NCBI RefSeq assembly: GCF_002119685.1
Contig: NZ_CP021108.1
Location: 5,084,001-5,148,000, forward strand
Source: Bordetella genomosp. 8
Lineage (GTDB): Bacteria; Pseudomonadota; Gammaproteobacteria; Burkholderiales; Burkholderiaceae_B
Reading direction: 5' to 3'
DNA length: 64,000 nucleotides
The notes below the pieces were generated by a model. The model saw only the letters and a program-made list of their open reading frames with translations, searched no databases and was not told where the DNA came from. Below, in pieces: positions 16,280-24,093 of this stretch. How positions within the stretch are numbered: position 1 is the first letter of the stretch; each line of letters opens with the position of its first letter. A program made the position numbers and the translations under genes.

Positions 16280-16306
16280 GCGCGCCGCATGAGCGGCGCG
16301 CTTTTT
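16280..16306 (+). terminator. Rho-independent terminator after the hemerythrin operon
   Basis: A perfect 9-bp stem GCGCGCCGC (16280-16288) and GCGGCGCGC (16293-16301) enclose the loop ATGA and are followed at once by TTTTT. It ends the plus-strand hemerythrin/70-aa transcript just before the convergent DUF4142 gene. Confidence 0.9.
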
Positions 16307-16321
16307 GTCGTCCGGAATTTA

Positions 16322-16963
16322 TCAGGGCTTGGGCGCGCCCTTGTCACCCGGCAGCAATGTGGGCGGCGCCTCGCGCGACGCCGGCGATACGGCGCCGGGG
16401 GCGCCGGAACTGGCGGCGGGCGCGCTTTCCTCCGGACTTGCCTTCCCGCTGGCGGCCAGGCTCTTGCGCAGCGCCAGTCCAGCGTCCAGGTGCGCCTTCA
16501 GATTGGGCAGCATCTGCTGGGCAAAGGCCTTGACCTCCGGATCCTTGCCATGCTCGGCGGCGTCGACGAAAAGCGCGACCGCGGCCTGGTGGGCCGCGAT
16601 GGCCACGTCGTCGGCATAGGCAAGATCGAAATCCGTCCCGTTCTTGGCGTCGAGGGCTTCCATGACGTGCGTCTGGCTGGAAGATATCGCCCCTGGCAGG
16701 GAGACCTTGCGCGCTGCCGCCAGGGCCTTGAGCTGGCCTGCCATGTCCGCATGCTCGTCCAGCATGGTACGCGCGTAGCGCTTGACCTCGTCATGCTCCG
16801 CCTTGCGCTGGGCCAATTGGCTCGCGGCGATCTCGAAGCTGCCGGCCTGGGCCGCTCGCTCCATGAACGCCGCGTCGGCGCGATCAACCTCCTGGGCCTG
16901 CGCCAGGCAAGGCCCAGTCACCCACAATAGCGATACCCCGATTATGCGCACCCAGTGTTTCAT
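16322..16963 (-). CDS. Exported DUF4142 protein
   Basis: The 213-aa protein has a signal peptide of about 24 residues (MKHWVRIIGVSLLWVTGPCL then AQAQ) and a helical DUF4142 domain, about residues 27-165, with AAFMERAAQAGSFEIAASQLA, YARTMLDEHADM, and a final helix before a Pro/Ala/Ser-rich tail of about 40 residues. DUF4142 is a ferritin-like four-helix domain of unknown function that is often found in stress-related gene groups in soil proteobacteria. It would be periplasmic. The ATG is preceded by GAAGGAGATCGCC. A sigma-54 promoter lies about 40 bases upstream, so it likely responds with the glycan operon and hemerythrin gene. Confidence 0.88.
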   Translation of the reverse strand: MKHWVRIIGVSLLWVTGPCLAQAQEVDRADAAFMERAAQAGSFEIAASQLAQRKAEHDEVKRYARTMLDEHADMAGQLKALAAARKVSLPGAISSSQTHVMEALDAKNGTDFDLAYADDVAIAAHQAAVALFVDAAEHGKDPEVKAFAQQMLPNLKAHLDAGLALRKSLAASGKASPEESAPAASSGAPGAVSPASREAPPTLLPGDKGAPKP

Positions 16964-17001
16964 GGCGATCTCCTTCGACGCGTGGCCGGCCGGTACAGGC
17001 G

Positions 17002-17017
17002 CGCAACCCGTGTGCCC
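17002..17017 (-). promoter_or_regulatory. Sigma-54 (-24/-12) promoter of the DUF4142 gene
   Basis: Read on the minus strand the site is GGGCACACGGGTTGCG: the -24 GG corresponds to CC at 17015-17016 and the -12 GC to 17003-17004, ten bases apart. Transcription would start near 16992, about 29 bases before the start codon at 16963. It matches the other three sites in the shared core GGCAC-N5-TTGC. Confidence 0.65.
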
Positions 17018-17091
17018 ATCCATGGGTCTGTTGCCCAGGCAGCGTTGAGAGTGTGCCCAGACCGCGCCAGGCGCGGGAAAAGGAGGAAAAA

Positions 17092-17979
17092 ATGCAGGAC
17101 ACCATGCAGATCTTCGTCGGCTGCGATCCCAACAATGGCGACCTCGAACAAATGATGGTGCTGGACTACAGCCTGCGCAAGCACGCTTCATTGCCCGTGC
17201 GCGTACATTGGATGCGATTGACGCACGATCCAGCGAGCCCCTGGTACTGCGATCCCGCTCGCGGACGTGGCTGGCGCACGGAAACCTGGTCGACACCCTT
17301 TTCCGCCCTGCGCTGGAGCCTGCCGGCCTGCCGTGGCTACCAGGGGCGCGCGCTGTACATGGATGCCGACATGCTGGTCCTGGACGACCTGGCGGCGCTG
17401 TGGACCATGCCCCTGCGCGACAAGGCCGTGATGGCCGCGCGCCACAACGGCGGCCAGTCGGGGCGCCCCGACTGGCTCTACTGCGTGACGCTGTGGGACT
17501 GCGCACGCGCGCGCCGCCATCTGCCGGCGCTGGAAGATATGCGGAAAGATCCCCAGCTGCATCGCCGGCTCAAGAAGTACTTTTCGCGACGCCCGGAATT
17601 GATCCACGCCATCGATCCCCGCTACAACTGCATCGACGGCGAGAACCGGGCCGCGGATGAAATGGGCGTCCTGCACTACTCGGACATGAGCACGCAGTTC
17701 AGCCATGGATACGCGATGGCCCGCCGCCAGGCGGAAGGCGCGGAGCACTGGTATGACGGGCCGGTGCGCGCGCACCCGCGCGCCGACCTGGCCGCGCTGT
17801 TCCACCGCTACTACCAGGAAGCCCTGGATGCCGGCCACCGGCCGGACGACTATCGGGTACCCGCCTTCGGCCGGTTGCCCAAGGCGTCGCAACAGGATTA
17901 TCCCGGCAACGTGCGGCGCGTCAGGCAGGGCTGGACCCGCCGGCTGTTCGCTGCGTCGGGGCTGTTCAGGCGCGCCTGA
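17092..17979 (+). CDS. GT-A glycosyltransferase, GT8-like
   Basis: The 295-aa protein starts MQIFVGCDPNNGD after a short lead and has RALYMDADMLVLDDLAALW at about residues 83-101, the metal-binding DxD motif of GT8-type transferases, and HYSDMSTQ near residue 200 that may bring a second metal ligand. It would transfer a sugar in the cytoplasm. It begins 129 bases after the divergent DUF4142 start and follows an excellent AGGAGG ribosome site. I did not find a sigma-54 or clear sigma-70 promoter for it in the shared intergenic region. Its end abuts the convergent ClC gene with no base between. Substrate unknown. Confidence 0.82.
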   Translation: MQDTMQIFVGCDPNNGDLEQMMVLDYSLRKHASLPVRVHWMRLTHDPASPWYCDPARGRGWRTETWSTPFSALRWSLPACRGYQGRALYMDADMLVLDDLAALWTMPLRDKAVMAARHNGGQSGRPDWLYCVTLWDCARARRHLPALEDMRKDPQLHRRLKKYFSRRPELIHAIDPRYNCIDGENRAADEMGVLHYSDMSTQFSHGYAMARRQAEGAEHWYDGPVRAHPRADLAALFHRYYQEALDAGHRPDDYRVPAFGRLPKASQQDYPGNVRRVRQGWTRRLFAASGLFRRA

Positions 17980-19692
17980 TCATGTGAACAGGCTACCGGC
18001 CTGTTTCAGCAGCTCGCTCTTCTGCAGCATGCCGACCACCTGGCGGCCTTCGCGGTCGCTCAGCACCGGCGTGCGTTCGGCGGGCGACTCCACCACCGTC
18101 TGCCAGACATCCAGCAGCCGCTGGTCCGCGTAGACGACCGGGAAGTCGGTCGTCGCCATGCGCGCCAGCGTGGCCTCCCGGCCCTCGCCGGCGTTGACCC
18201 GCGCCATCAGGTCATTGACCCACACCGCGCCGGCGAAACGTCCGCCGGCGTCGATCAGGAAGACGAAACGGTTGCGCTGCGCGAGGCCGATCCGCAAGGC
18301 TTCCTCGAGCGACGCCGACACGGGGGCCAGCAGCCCGACCGGCCGCATCACGCCTCCGGCGGTCGCGTCCGCCAGCAGCGCACGACGCATATCCCGCGCG
18401 CGATGCCGCGCGATGACCTCATAGGTGCCCGTCAGGCGGAACAGCATGGAGACCGCATAGGCCGCCACGGTCGCGATCATCAGCGGGAATACGAAGGTGG
18501 GTTCGCTGGTCATCTCGAACACCATCAGGGTCGACATCAGCGGCGCCTGCGTGGTGGCCGCGAGCGCGGCGGCCATGCCCAGCACGCCCAGCAGCACGAC
18601 GCCGTCCTGCACGCCGAACACCTGCGCGGCCAGCGGCGCACAGGCAGCGCCGGTCAGGGCGCCTATCAACAGCGACGGTGTGAACAGCCCGCCGATGGCG
18701 CCCGAACCCACCGTGGCGATGGTGGCGACGACTTTCAACACCAGCAGGATCAGCAAGGGCGTGGCCATGGGATGGCCATCCAGCAGCCGCTCGATGGGCG
18801 CGAAACCGTTGCCGGTGACATCGGGCGCCGCCAGTGTGATGATGCCGACGATCAGGCCACCCAGGCTCATGCGCCACACCGGCGAGGCAAACAACCGCGC
18901 GAACAGATTGCGCGAGTAGCGCACGCCCCAGAGAAACGCCGACCCCACGGCGCCGGCCACCAGTCCCAACGCCACCACCGCCAGCACGCTGTTGGCCGTG
19001 AAGTCGAAGGCGTATGCGGGCAGGTCATACAGCGGATTGAACTGCCCCAGCATGCTGGTAGTCCAGGCCGATGCGACCGCGGCGGTGAACAGGTAGCCTA
19101 TGCGCCGCAATTCGAGCGAACCGAATGCTATCTCGGCGACGAAGATGACCGCCGCCAGGGGCGTGTGGTAGACCGCGGTCAGGCCGCCGGTGGCGGCCAT
19201 GGCCACCGCCAGCCGGAAATCGGCGCCGCGCAGGCCGGGCAGCACGCGCTTGCAGAAGGCCGAACCCACGGTGGCGGACAATTGCACCATGGCGCCTTCC
19301 TTGCCGATGGAGCCGCCGGACACGATGGAGAAGAACGACGACACGCAGCGCAGCAGCGACGGCAGCACCGGGATGCTGGCCATCTTGCCGTCTATGGTTT
19401 CCAGGTACTCGGAGACGACGCCGGCGCGCTTTTCGCGGCGCTGCGCCTGGACCAGGATGAGCGCGGCGATGGCGCCGCCCAGCGTCGGCAAGGCGATGCG
19501 CGCGTACCAGGGCAAGCCGGCGAACACTTCGGTGATATCCGCGGCGCTGTCGAACATGCGCTCCGACGCGTGTTCCAGGCTCCAGCGAAACGCATGCGCG
19601 GCCAGCGCGCCCAGCACGCCGGTGGTGATCGCCAGGACGATCACGCGAAGGTAGTCCGCGACGGACCGTTCGATCGTGCCTGTACTGTTCAA
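17980..19692 (-). CDS. ClC-type chloride channel/transporter with C-terminal CBS-like region
   Basis: The 570-aa protein has about 12 membrane segments and the ClC selectivity motifs GSIGKEGAM (the gating glutamate is present, as in H+/Cl- exchangers), GSGAIGGLFTPSL and a C-terminal cytoplasmic part of about 130 residues with two CBS-like repeats (VMRPVGLLAPVSASLEEAL and TTDFPVVYADQRLLDVW). It would move chloride across the inner membrane, perhaps in acid resistance. The C-terminal sequence LEEALRI and PVLSDREGRQVVGML supports CBS folding. Its start overlaps the stop of the LysR gene by four bases, so the two are co-transcribed. E present and the usual P after KEG replaced by A. Confidence 0.92.
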   Translation of the reverse strand: MNSTGTIERSVADYLRVIVLAITTGVLGALAAHAFRWSLEHASERMFDSAADITEVFAGLPWYARIALPTLGGAIAALILVQAQRREKRAGVVSEYLETIDGKMASIPVLPSLLRCVSSFFSIVSGGSIGKEGAMVQLSATVGSAFCKRVLPGLRGADFRLAVAMAATGGLTAVYHTPLAAVIFVAEIAFGSLELRRIGYLFTAAVASAWTTSMLGQFNPLYDLPAYAFDFTANSVLAVVALGLVAGAVGSAFLWGVRYSRNLFARLFASPVWRMSLGGLIVGIITLAAPDVTGNGFAPIERLLDGHPMATPLLILLVLKVVATIATVGSGAIGGLFTPSLLIGALTGAACAPLAAQVFGVQDGVVLLGVLGMAAALAATTQAPLMSTLMVFEMTSEPTFVFPLMIATVAAYAVSMLFRLTGTYEVIARHRARDMRRALLADATAGGVMRPVGLLAPVSASLEEALRIGLAQRNRFVFLIDAGGRFAGAVWVNDLMARVNAGEGREATLARMATTDFPVVYADQRLLDVWQTVVESPAERTPVLSDREGRQVVGMLQKSELLKQAGSLFT

Positions 19693-20582
19693 GGCCGGCT
19701 CCTCAGGACCGCGCGCAAGGCTTTCATCATCGGCGACCAGACCGCCTGGCGCCGGCTCAACAGGGAGATGTCGCGCTTCAGCGGCAGCGCGGCGTCGACC
19801 GGCAAGGCGGCCACGCCGGTGCCGGCGTCCGCCAGCAGGGAGTCCGGCGCCACGGTCAGCAGGTCGGTGCCCGCGACCAGTTGCAGCGCGCCGGCCGAGA
19901 TGAAGTCGACCTCGAGCGCGGCGCGCGGCAACGGCTGGTCCGCGCGCGCGAAGGAGGCATCCAGCCGCTGGCGCGCCACCGACGTGCGCTTGGGCAGTAT
20001 CCAGCGCTGATCGGCCAGGTCCGCCAGCGACAGCGCCGGATGCTTGAACAGAGGATGGCGGCGGCTGGCCACCAGGCGCAGCAGGTCATGGCCCATGGCA
20101 TCCTGGCGCAGCACGCCCCCGCGGGCGCCATCGGCCGGCGCGACGGCCAGGTCCAGGTCGCCGCGCTCGACCAGATCGGGCAATTCATCGGAAAGCCCGA
20201 GGGTCAGGACCACCCGCAGCTCCGGCTGCCGTGGCAGCAGCACTTCCAGCGCGGGCATCACGACGGTATCCATGGTGGCGGCGGTGGCGCCCAACCGCAA
20301 CAGCCCGCCGCCGCCGCTGCGCAACCCCTGCGCGTGCCGCACCGCATCCTCGTATTGATTGACGACCTTGCGCGCGTGCTCGGCGAAGGCCAGGCCCGCG
20401 GACGTCGGGCGGATGGCGCGGCCCGCGCGGTCGAACAGCACCAGGCCGGTTTCATCTTCCAGCCGCTTGAGCGATTTCGACAAGGCGGGCTGGGTCACCG
20501 CGCAGGCGGATGCCGCGCGCCCCATATGGCCATGGGCGACGACAGCCAGAAAATACGAGAGATCCCGCAGCGAAAGATCCAT
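19689..20582 (-). CDS. LysR family transcriptional regulator
   Basis: This 297-aa protein has the N-terminal winged helix MDLSLRDLSYFLAVVAHGHMGRAA...TQPALSKSLKRLEDETGLVLFDR and a periplasmic-binding-protein-like effector domain from about residue 90. It lies directly upstream of, and overlaps, the ClC gene. LysR proteins usually activate a neighbouring divergent or downstream gene when bound to a small ligand. Inverted repeats just upstream of the start (20585-20617) could be its own operator. The ferredoxin gene at 20690 is divergent and could also be its target. Ligand unknown. Confidence 0.92.
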   Translation of the reverse strand: MDLSLRDLSYFLAVVAHGHMGRAASACAVTQPALSKSLKRLEDETGLVLFDRAGRAIRPTSAGLAFAEHARKVVNQYEDAVRHAQGLRSGGGGLLRLGATAATMDTVVMPALEVLLPRQPELRVVLTLGLSDELPDLVERGDLDLAVAPADGARGGVLRQDAMGHDLLRLVASRRHPLFKHPALSLADLADQRWILPKRTSVARQRLDASFARADQPLPRAALEVDFISAGALQLVAGTDLLTVAPDSLLADAGTGVAALPVDAALPLKRDISLLSRRQAVWSPMMKALRAVLRSRP

Positions 20583-20584
20583 GA

Positions 20585-20617
20585 ATTCCAGTTATGCAAT
20601 TCATAACCATCTGGAAT
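20585..20617 (-). promoter_or_regulatory. Nested inverted repeats in the LysR/ferredoxin intergenic region
   Basis: The outer arms ATTCCAG (20585-20591) and CTGGAAT (20611-20617) enclose inner arms GTTATG (20591-20596) and CATAAC (20602-20607) with a 5-base centre. LysR regulators bind partly palindromic T-N11-A sites, and this fits such a site two bases upstream of the LysR start codon. It probably serves autoregulation. Confidence 0.5.
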
Positions 20618-20689
20618 CCGGAGTGTAGCGCGGCGGGAACGGCCGGTCCATCGCTCGATCCGCTTCGGGCTTGCCACTAGAATCGCCCC

Positions 20690-21031
20690 ATGAACGATGC
20701 TCAGGCCTCATACACCGTCACGCTGGTGCCCACGGAATGGCGCTTCGACGCCGGCGCGGACGAAGCCGTGGTCGCGGCCGCCGCGCGCGCCGGCATCAGG
20801 ATGCCCGCGTCGTGCCGCAATGGCACCTGCCGCACCTGCATGTGCTTCCTGGTCGAAGGGGAAGTCGCCTATCCCGGCGGAAGGCCGGGCCTGACGGCGG
20901 ACGAAATATCAGAGGGTTGGATATTGCCCTGCGTGGGCAGGGCGCGCAGCGACCTGCGCATCGAACTGCCCGATGCCGAGCTGGCGGCACCGAGCGCGCC
21001 GCGTCCCATCATGGTGGGACCGCGGCGCTGA
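20690..21031 (+). CDS. 2Fe-2S ferredoxin (plant type)
   Basis: The 113-aa protein has four cysteines in the plant-type ferredoxin pattern C-x4-C-x2-C...C: Cys42, Cys47, Cys50 and Cys81, in ASCRNGTCRTCMC and ILPCVGRA. It carries one electron, in the cytoplasm, for an oxygenase or reductase that I cannot identify from the neighbours. The length is usual for a stand-alone ferredoxin. The start at 20690 gives VTLVPTEWRFDAGADEAVVAAA, the expected N-terminal fold. The gene is divergent from the LysR gene and convergent with a small gene at 21050. Confidence 0.9.
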   Translation: MNDAQASYTVTLVPTEWRFDAGADEAVVAAAARAGIRMPASCRNGTCRTCMCFLVEGEVAYPGGRPGLTADEISEGWILPCVGRARSDLRIELPDAELAAPSAPRPIMVGPRR

Positions 21032-21049
21032 CTGGCATATCGCCGCGGA

Positions 21050-21274
21050 TCAGCCCGCCGCGATGCGGTAGTGGCTTTCGTTGAACTCGACGGCGGCCTT
21101 GCCGTCGACGGTGCTTTCGACTCGCTGAATGGACTCCGCCGGCCGGGCGCCGCGCGGTTCGGTACGCGGCAGGGCGCGCGCGGGCTCCGACGCCACGCTC
21201 TGCGGCAGCGCCTGATTGGAAACGCCCAGCAAAGTCAATTCGGCACCGATCAATCCTTTGAAAAGCTCGTTCAT
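21050..21274 (-). CDS. Small hypothetical protein, 74 aa
   Basis: I do not recognise this protein. It begins MNELFKGLIGAELTLLGVSNQA, a mildly hydrophobic segment, followed by a Pro/Arg/Glu-rich linker and the end VDGKAAVEFNESHYRIAAG. A good AAGGAG ribosome site lies at the expected distance from the ATG at 21272-21274, which is the main reason for calling it. It has no operon partner on the minus strand and is convergent with the ferredoxin gene. Codon use resembles neighbours. Confidence 0.5.
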   Translation of the reverse strand: MNELFKGLIGAELTLLGVSNQALPQSVASEPARALPRTEPRGARPAESIQRVESTVDGKAAVEFNESHYRIAAG

Positions 21275-21507
21275 TACCGCTACTCCTTAATCCTTGCAGA
21301 CCGGCGCGAAACTGCCCGGCACCTATGGATCGACAGCTTAGGTGAAGCCAGGTTCCCGCGGAAGGCAAATAGTTTTATGGGCGCGATTGAACGCCCCTAT
21401 GCGGCTCTGCCTCCATGCGGCCATGGGATTGGACGCCGCCGCCGATATCGCGGAGCCACGGCAAGGGCTAGACTAGCGCCACAAGCAGAACAATTCGGAG
21501 AAGACAC

Positions 21508-22482
21508 ATGGGATCGAAGTCCAAGGCGGCCTTGGCCGCGCTGGCGCTATGCGCCGCCACCGTCTGCCAGGCGCAGGACACCTGGCCGGCCAAACCCATC
21601 ACGATGATCGTCCCCTTCCCGCCCGGCGGGGTCGCCGATACCGTGGCGCGGCCGGTCGCCGACGCCATGAGCCGCACGCTGAAACAGACCGTGGTGGTGG
21701 AAAACCGCGCCGGCGCCGGCGGCGGACTGGGCATGGGCGTGGTCGCGCGCGCGGAGCCCGACGGCTACACCGTGCTGATGGCCTTGTCTTCCATTTCCAT
21801 CATTCCCGAAGCCGACCGCATACTGGGCCGCTCCCCCATGTACCAGTTGCGCCAGTTCAAGCCGATCGCGCGATTCACCGCGGATCCCACGGTGCTGGTG
21901 GTGCGCGCCGACAGCCCCTGGAAGACCGCGCGCGAGTTCATCGACGACCTGCGCCGGCCGGACGCCACGCCCGTGAGCTATGGATCGTCGGGCAACTACG
22001 GCACCATGCACGTGCCGATGGAGATGCTGCATGGCGCGGCGGGGATCAAGGTGCTGCACGTGCCCTATGGCGGGGCCGGGCCTGCCATCGTTGCGCTGCT
22101 GGGCGGTCAGGTACAGGCCGTGTCCACCGGCCCCGCGTCGGTGCTGCAATACATACAGGCGGGCAAGGTCAGGGCCCTGGCGACGTGGGGCGACACGCGG
22201 CTGGCGTCGCTGCCTGACGTGCCCACCTTGAAGGAACTGGGCTATGACGTCACGTTCGCCCAATGGTCAGGGCTGTTCGTGCCGGCGGCCACGCCGGAAT
22301 CCATCGTGCAGAAACTGCGCGCGGCAGCCGCGGCCGCCGCCAACGACCCGAAGGTGCGCGATACGATCCAGCAGGCGGGCAGCCCGGTGCTTTATCTGGA
22401 CGCGCCGCAGTTCCAGCAGTACTGGGATGCGGATGCCGCCAAGATGACCGAAGCCGTCCGCAAGATCGGCAAGGTCGAATAG
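21508..22482 (+). CDS. Bug-type tripartite tricarboxylate transporter substrate-binding protein
   Basis: This 324-aa periplasmic protein has a signal peptide ending near AQA at residue 23 and the Bug-family marks WPAKPITMIVPFPPGGVADTVARPVA, VVENRAGAGG and a YGGAGPAIVALLGGQVQA region. Bug proteins bind small carboxylates or other organic solutes for TctAB-type transporters or for sensing; here there are no TctA/TctB genes next to it, so it is an orphan receptor, common in Bordetella-like genomes. The ATG at 21508 follows GGAGAAGACAC. It converges with the next gene. Confidence 0.92.
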   Translation: MGSKSKAALAALALCAATVCQAQDTWPAKPITMIVPFPPGGVADTVARPVADAMSRTLKQTVVVENRAGAGGGLGMGVVARAEPDGYTVLMALSSISIIPEADRILGRSPMYQLRQFKPIARFTADPTVLVVRADSPWKTAREFIDDLRRPDATPVSYGSSGNYGTMHVPMEMLHGAAGIKVLHVPYGGAGPAIVALLGGQVQAVSTGPASVLQYIQAGKVRALATWGDTRLASLPDVPTLKELGYDVTFAQWSGLFVPAATPESIVQKLRAAAAAAANDPKVRDTIQQAGSPVLYLDAPQFQQYWDADAAKMTEAVRKIGKVE

Positions 22483-22499
22483 CGCCGCCGGGGCGGCGC
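22482..22499. terminator. GC-rich hairpin between convergent genes
   Basis: GCGCCGCC (22482-22489) and GGCGGCGC (22492-22499) are perfect inverted arms between the convergent stop codons at 22482 and 22508. There is no T-tract on either side, so it may slow or stop polymerase weakly or need Rho. The pairing is certain, the function is a guess. Confidence 0.4.
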
Positions 22500-22507
22500 C
22501 ATTGCTG

Positions 22508-23056
22508 TCAGCTGACTGAATAACCGCGGCCCGTCATGCAGGCGGACATGGCGCGGTTATACGAGTCCACCATCACGCCGGTGGTCCACTGGTTGGGGTG
22601 CTCCGGATCGTAGCCGCTCTGGTTCATCGCCCAGCCCTGGCATTCGCCGCGGTCACGCGTCTGCTGCGCCTGGCTTTGCCCGCGAGCGGGATAGGCGATC
22701 AGGCTGCTGGGAGGCGCGGGCGGCGGCGTGTACACGGGCGGGGGCGAATACGCCACCGGCGGGGCTGCGTACACCGGCGCGGGATACACCGGGGCGCCGT
22801 AGACGACGGGGGGCGCCGCATAGACGGGCGCCGCATATACCGGCGAGGTGTAGACCACCGCCGGCCGCGAGTTGGCGGCAATGATGGCGCCGGCGGCGCC
22901 CAGCGCGAGCGCGCCACCTACCCACCAGCCCGCCGACGAACCGCGCCAACCGCCATGGTAATAACCGTAGCCATGGGCCATGGCCGGCGACGCGACGCCG
23001 GCAGCCGTCGCCAGCGCCAGGGCCGCGACGGCAGTTCGCAAAGTCAAGGTCTTCAT
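22508..23056 (-). CDS. Exported glycine-zipper protein with Tyr/Pro/Ala repeats
   Basis: The 182-aa protein has a signal peptide (MKTLTLRTAVAALALATAAG, cleavage near AMA-HG), then WWVGGALALGAAGAIIAA, a glycine-zipper-like membrane segment, about residues 45-60, a repeated PVYAAP/VYGAP/VYPAP region (about 68-100) and a Cys-containing C-terminal domain with CQGWAMNQSGYDP and SACMTGRGY. It resembles a family of envelope glycine-zipper proteins of unknown function. The start at 23056 was chosen because GGAGCAGCAG lies just upstream; a longer form starting at 23083 would lack a plausible signal peptide beginning. It converges with the Bug gene. Confidence 0.8.
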   Translation of the reverse strand: MKTLTLRTAVAALALATAAGVASPAMAHGYGYYHGGWRGSSAGWWVGGALALGAAGAIIAANSRPAVVYTSPVYAAPVYAAPPVVYGAPVYPAPVYAAPPVAYSPPPVYTPPPAPPSSLIAYPARGQSQAQQTRDRGECQGWAMNQSGYDPEHPNQWTTGVMVDSYNRAMSACMTGRGYSVS

Positions 23057-23211
23057 CTGCTGCTCCATATCCCGCGCGCGCAATGCGCCGAGGGAAACAC
23101 GACCGCTACTCTACCCACTTCGACTGTGCGCTGGCGAGCAAATTCCGTGCGTAGGAAACCGCGCTGGTTTCAGGGCGTTTCGGATTCGCGCGGCGGCAAG
23201 CACCAAGAGGT

Positions 23212-23239
23212 AGACGGCTTAATTTAATCCGGGTAAAAT
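23212..23239 (+). promoter_or_regulatory. Possible sigma-70 promoter upstream of DUF2239
   Basis: TAGACG (23212-23217) and TAAAAT (23234-23239) are 16 bases apart and lie in a local AT-rich patch (23219-23245) of otherwise GC-rich DNA. It is the only such element between the divergent genes. Start to the DUF2239 ATG would be about 100 bases. The -35 box matches only four of six positions. Confidence 0.35.
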
Positions 23240-23348
23240 TTCCGGAATCGAGGCATACCGGCGACACCCGGGCTTCTCTTCCCTCTTCCTCTCCGTTTTA
23301 CTCCCTATTCTTCGGGACCACCGGGCAGCCGTCGCGCTGCTACTCACC

Positions 23349-24068
23349 ATGACACTGACCGTCCGTACCCCATGCACGGCCTTCGCCGGGCACCGCCGGC
23401 TGGCTGCCGGCCCGCTCGCCGACGTCGCCTTGGCCGTCAAGGCCGCGCTCGAAGAGCAGGTTCCCGAGCATGCGAATGTATTGACCTTCGACGACACCAC
23501 TGGGCAGGTGATCGATATCGACACGCGGGGCAGCCGCGACGACGTGCTGGCACGCCTGGCGCGCGCCCAGGCCGCGATGGAGGCCGCCGCCGCGGGCGTC
23601 GCCAGGCCGGCGGCCGCCGCGACAGGGGGTGAGGCCGATGCAGGCGGTCCGGGCGTCGATGGGCCGGGCGTCGCTACGCCGGGCGTCGCTACGCCGGGCG
23701 TAGCCGGGCGGTCGGGGTCCGCGACCGGACCATCGACGCGCGGACGTGGACGTCCCCGGCTGGGCGTGATCGCCCGCGAGGTCACGCTCCTGCCCCGGCA
23801 TTGGGAATGGTTGAATGCCCAGCCCGGCGGCGCGTCGGTCGCGCTGCGCAAGCTGGTCGAGTCCGGCATGCGCGATCACGGGCTGCGCGAACGCGACCGG
23901 CGCGAGGCGGCCTATCGCTTCATGTCGGCCATGGCCGGCGACATGGCCGGTTTCGAGGAAGCCACGCGCGCCCTGTTCGCGGGCGACGCGCCCGCCATGA
24001 CACGATGCATGGCATCCTGGCCCGACGACGTGCGCGCGCATGCGCTGCGCCTGGCCTACGGCGAATAA
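23349..24068 (+). CDS. DUF2239 family protein
   Basis: The 239-aa protein matches the uncharacterised DUF2239 family, with CTAFAGHRRLAAGPLADVALAVKAA, VLTFDDTTGQVIDIDTRG and the C-terminal RGRPRLGVIAREVTLLPRHWEWLNAQPGG and YRFMSAMAGD...FAGD stretch. Between the two conserved halves (residues about 85-130) is a linker of Gly/Val/Ala/Thr/Pro repeats encoded by two perfect 15-bp repeats at 23666-23695. The HxEWL-like region is like that of the YhgI/CopG-type proteins, but no DNA-binding activity is known to me. It lies 25 bases before the NYN gene, so they probably form an operon. Confidence 0.8.
   Translation: MTLTVRTPCTAFAGHRRLAAGPLADVALAVKAALEEQVPEHANVLTFDDTTGQVIDIDTRGSRDDVLARLARAQAAMEAAAAGVARPAAAATGGEADAGGPGVDGPGVATPGVATPGVAGRSGSATGPSTRGRGRPRLGVIAREVTLLPRHWEWLNAQPGGASVALRKLVESGMRDHGLRERDRREAAYRFMSAMAGDMAGFEEATRALFAGDAPAMTRCMASWPDDVRAHALRLAYGE
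23666..23695 (+). repeat. 15-bp tandem repeat inside the DUF2239 linker
   Basis: Two perfect copies of GGGCGTCGCTACGCC (23666-23680 and 23681-23695) with a degenerate copy before and after. It encodes the repeated GVATP linker and keeps the reading frame (15 = 5 codons), so it could expand or contract without breaking the gene. Confidence 0.85.
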
Positions 24069-24093
24069 GCCTCAACAAGCAATAGGAAAATCG

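Noticed and set aside
18403..20010. A long open frame on the plus strand over the ClC and LysR genes
   Set aside because: The composition (Arg, Gly, His, Gln-rich) and lack of domains mark it as antisense to the two well-supported minus-strand genes.
21275..21507. A GG-N10-GC pair (GGGCAGTTTCGCGCC) upstream of the 74-aa gene on the minus strand
   Set aside because: It lacks the GGCAC and TTGC cores that the four accepted sigma-54 sites share, so the spacing match is probably chance in GC-rich DNA.
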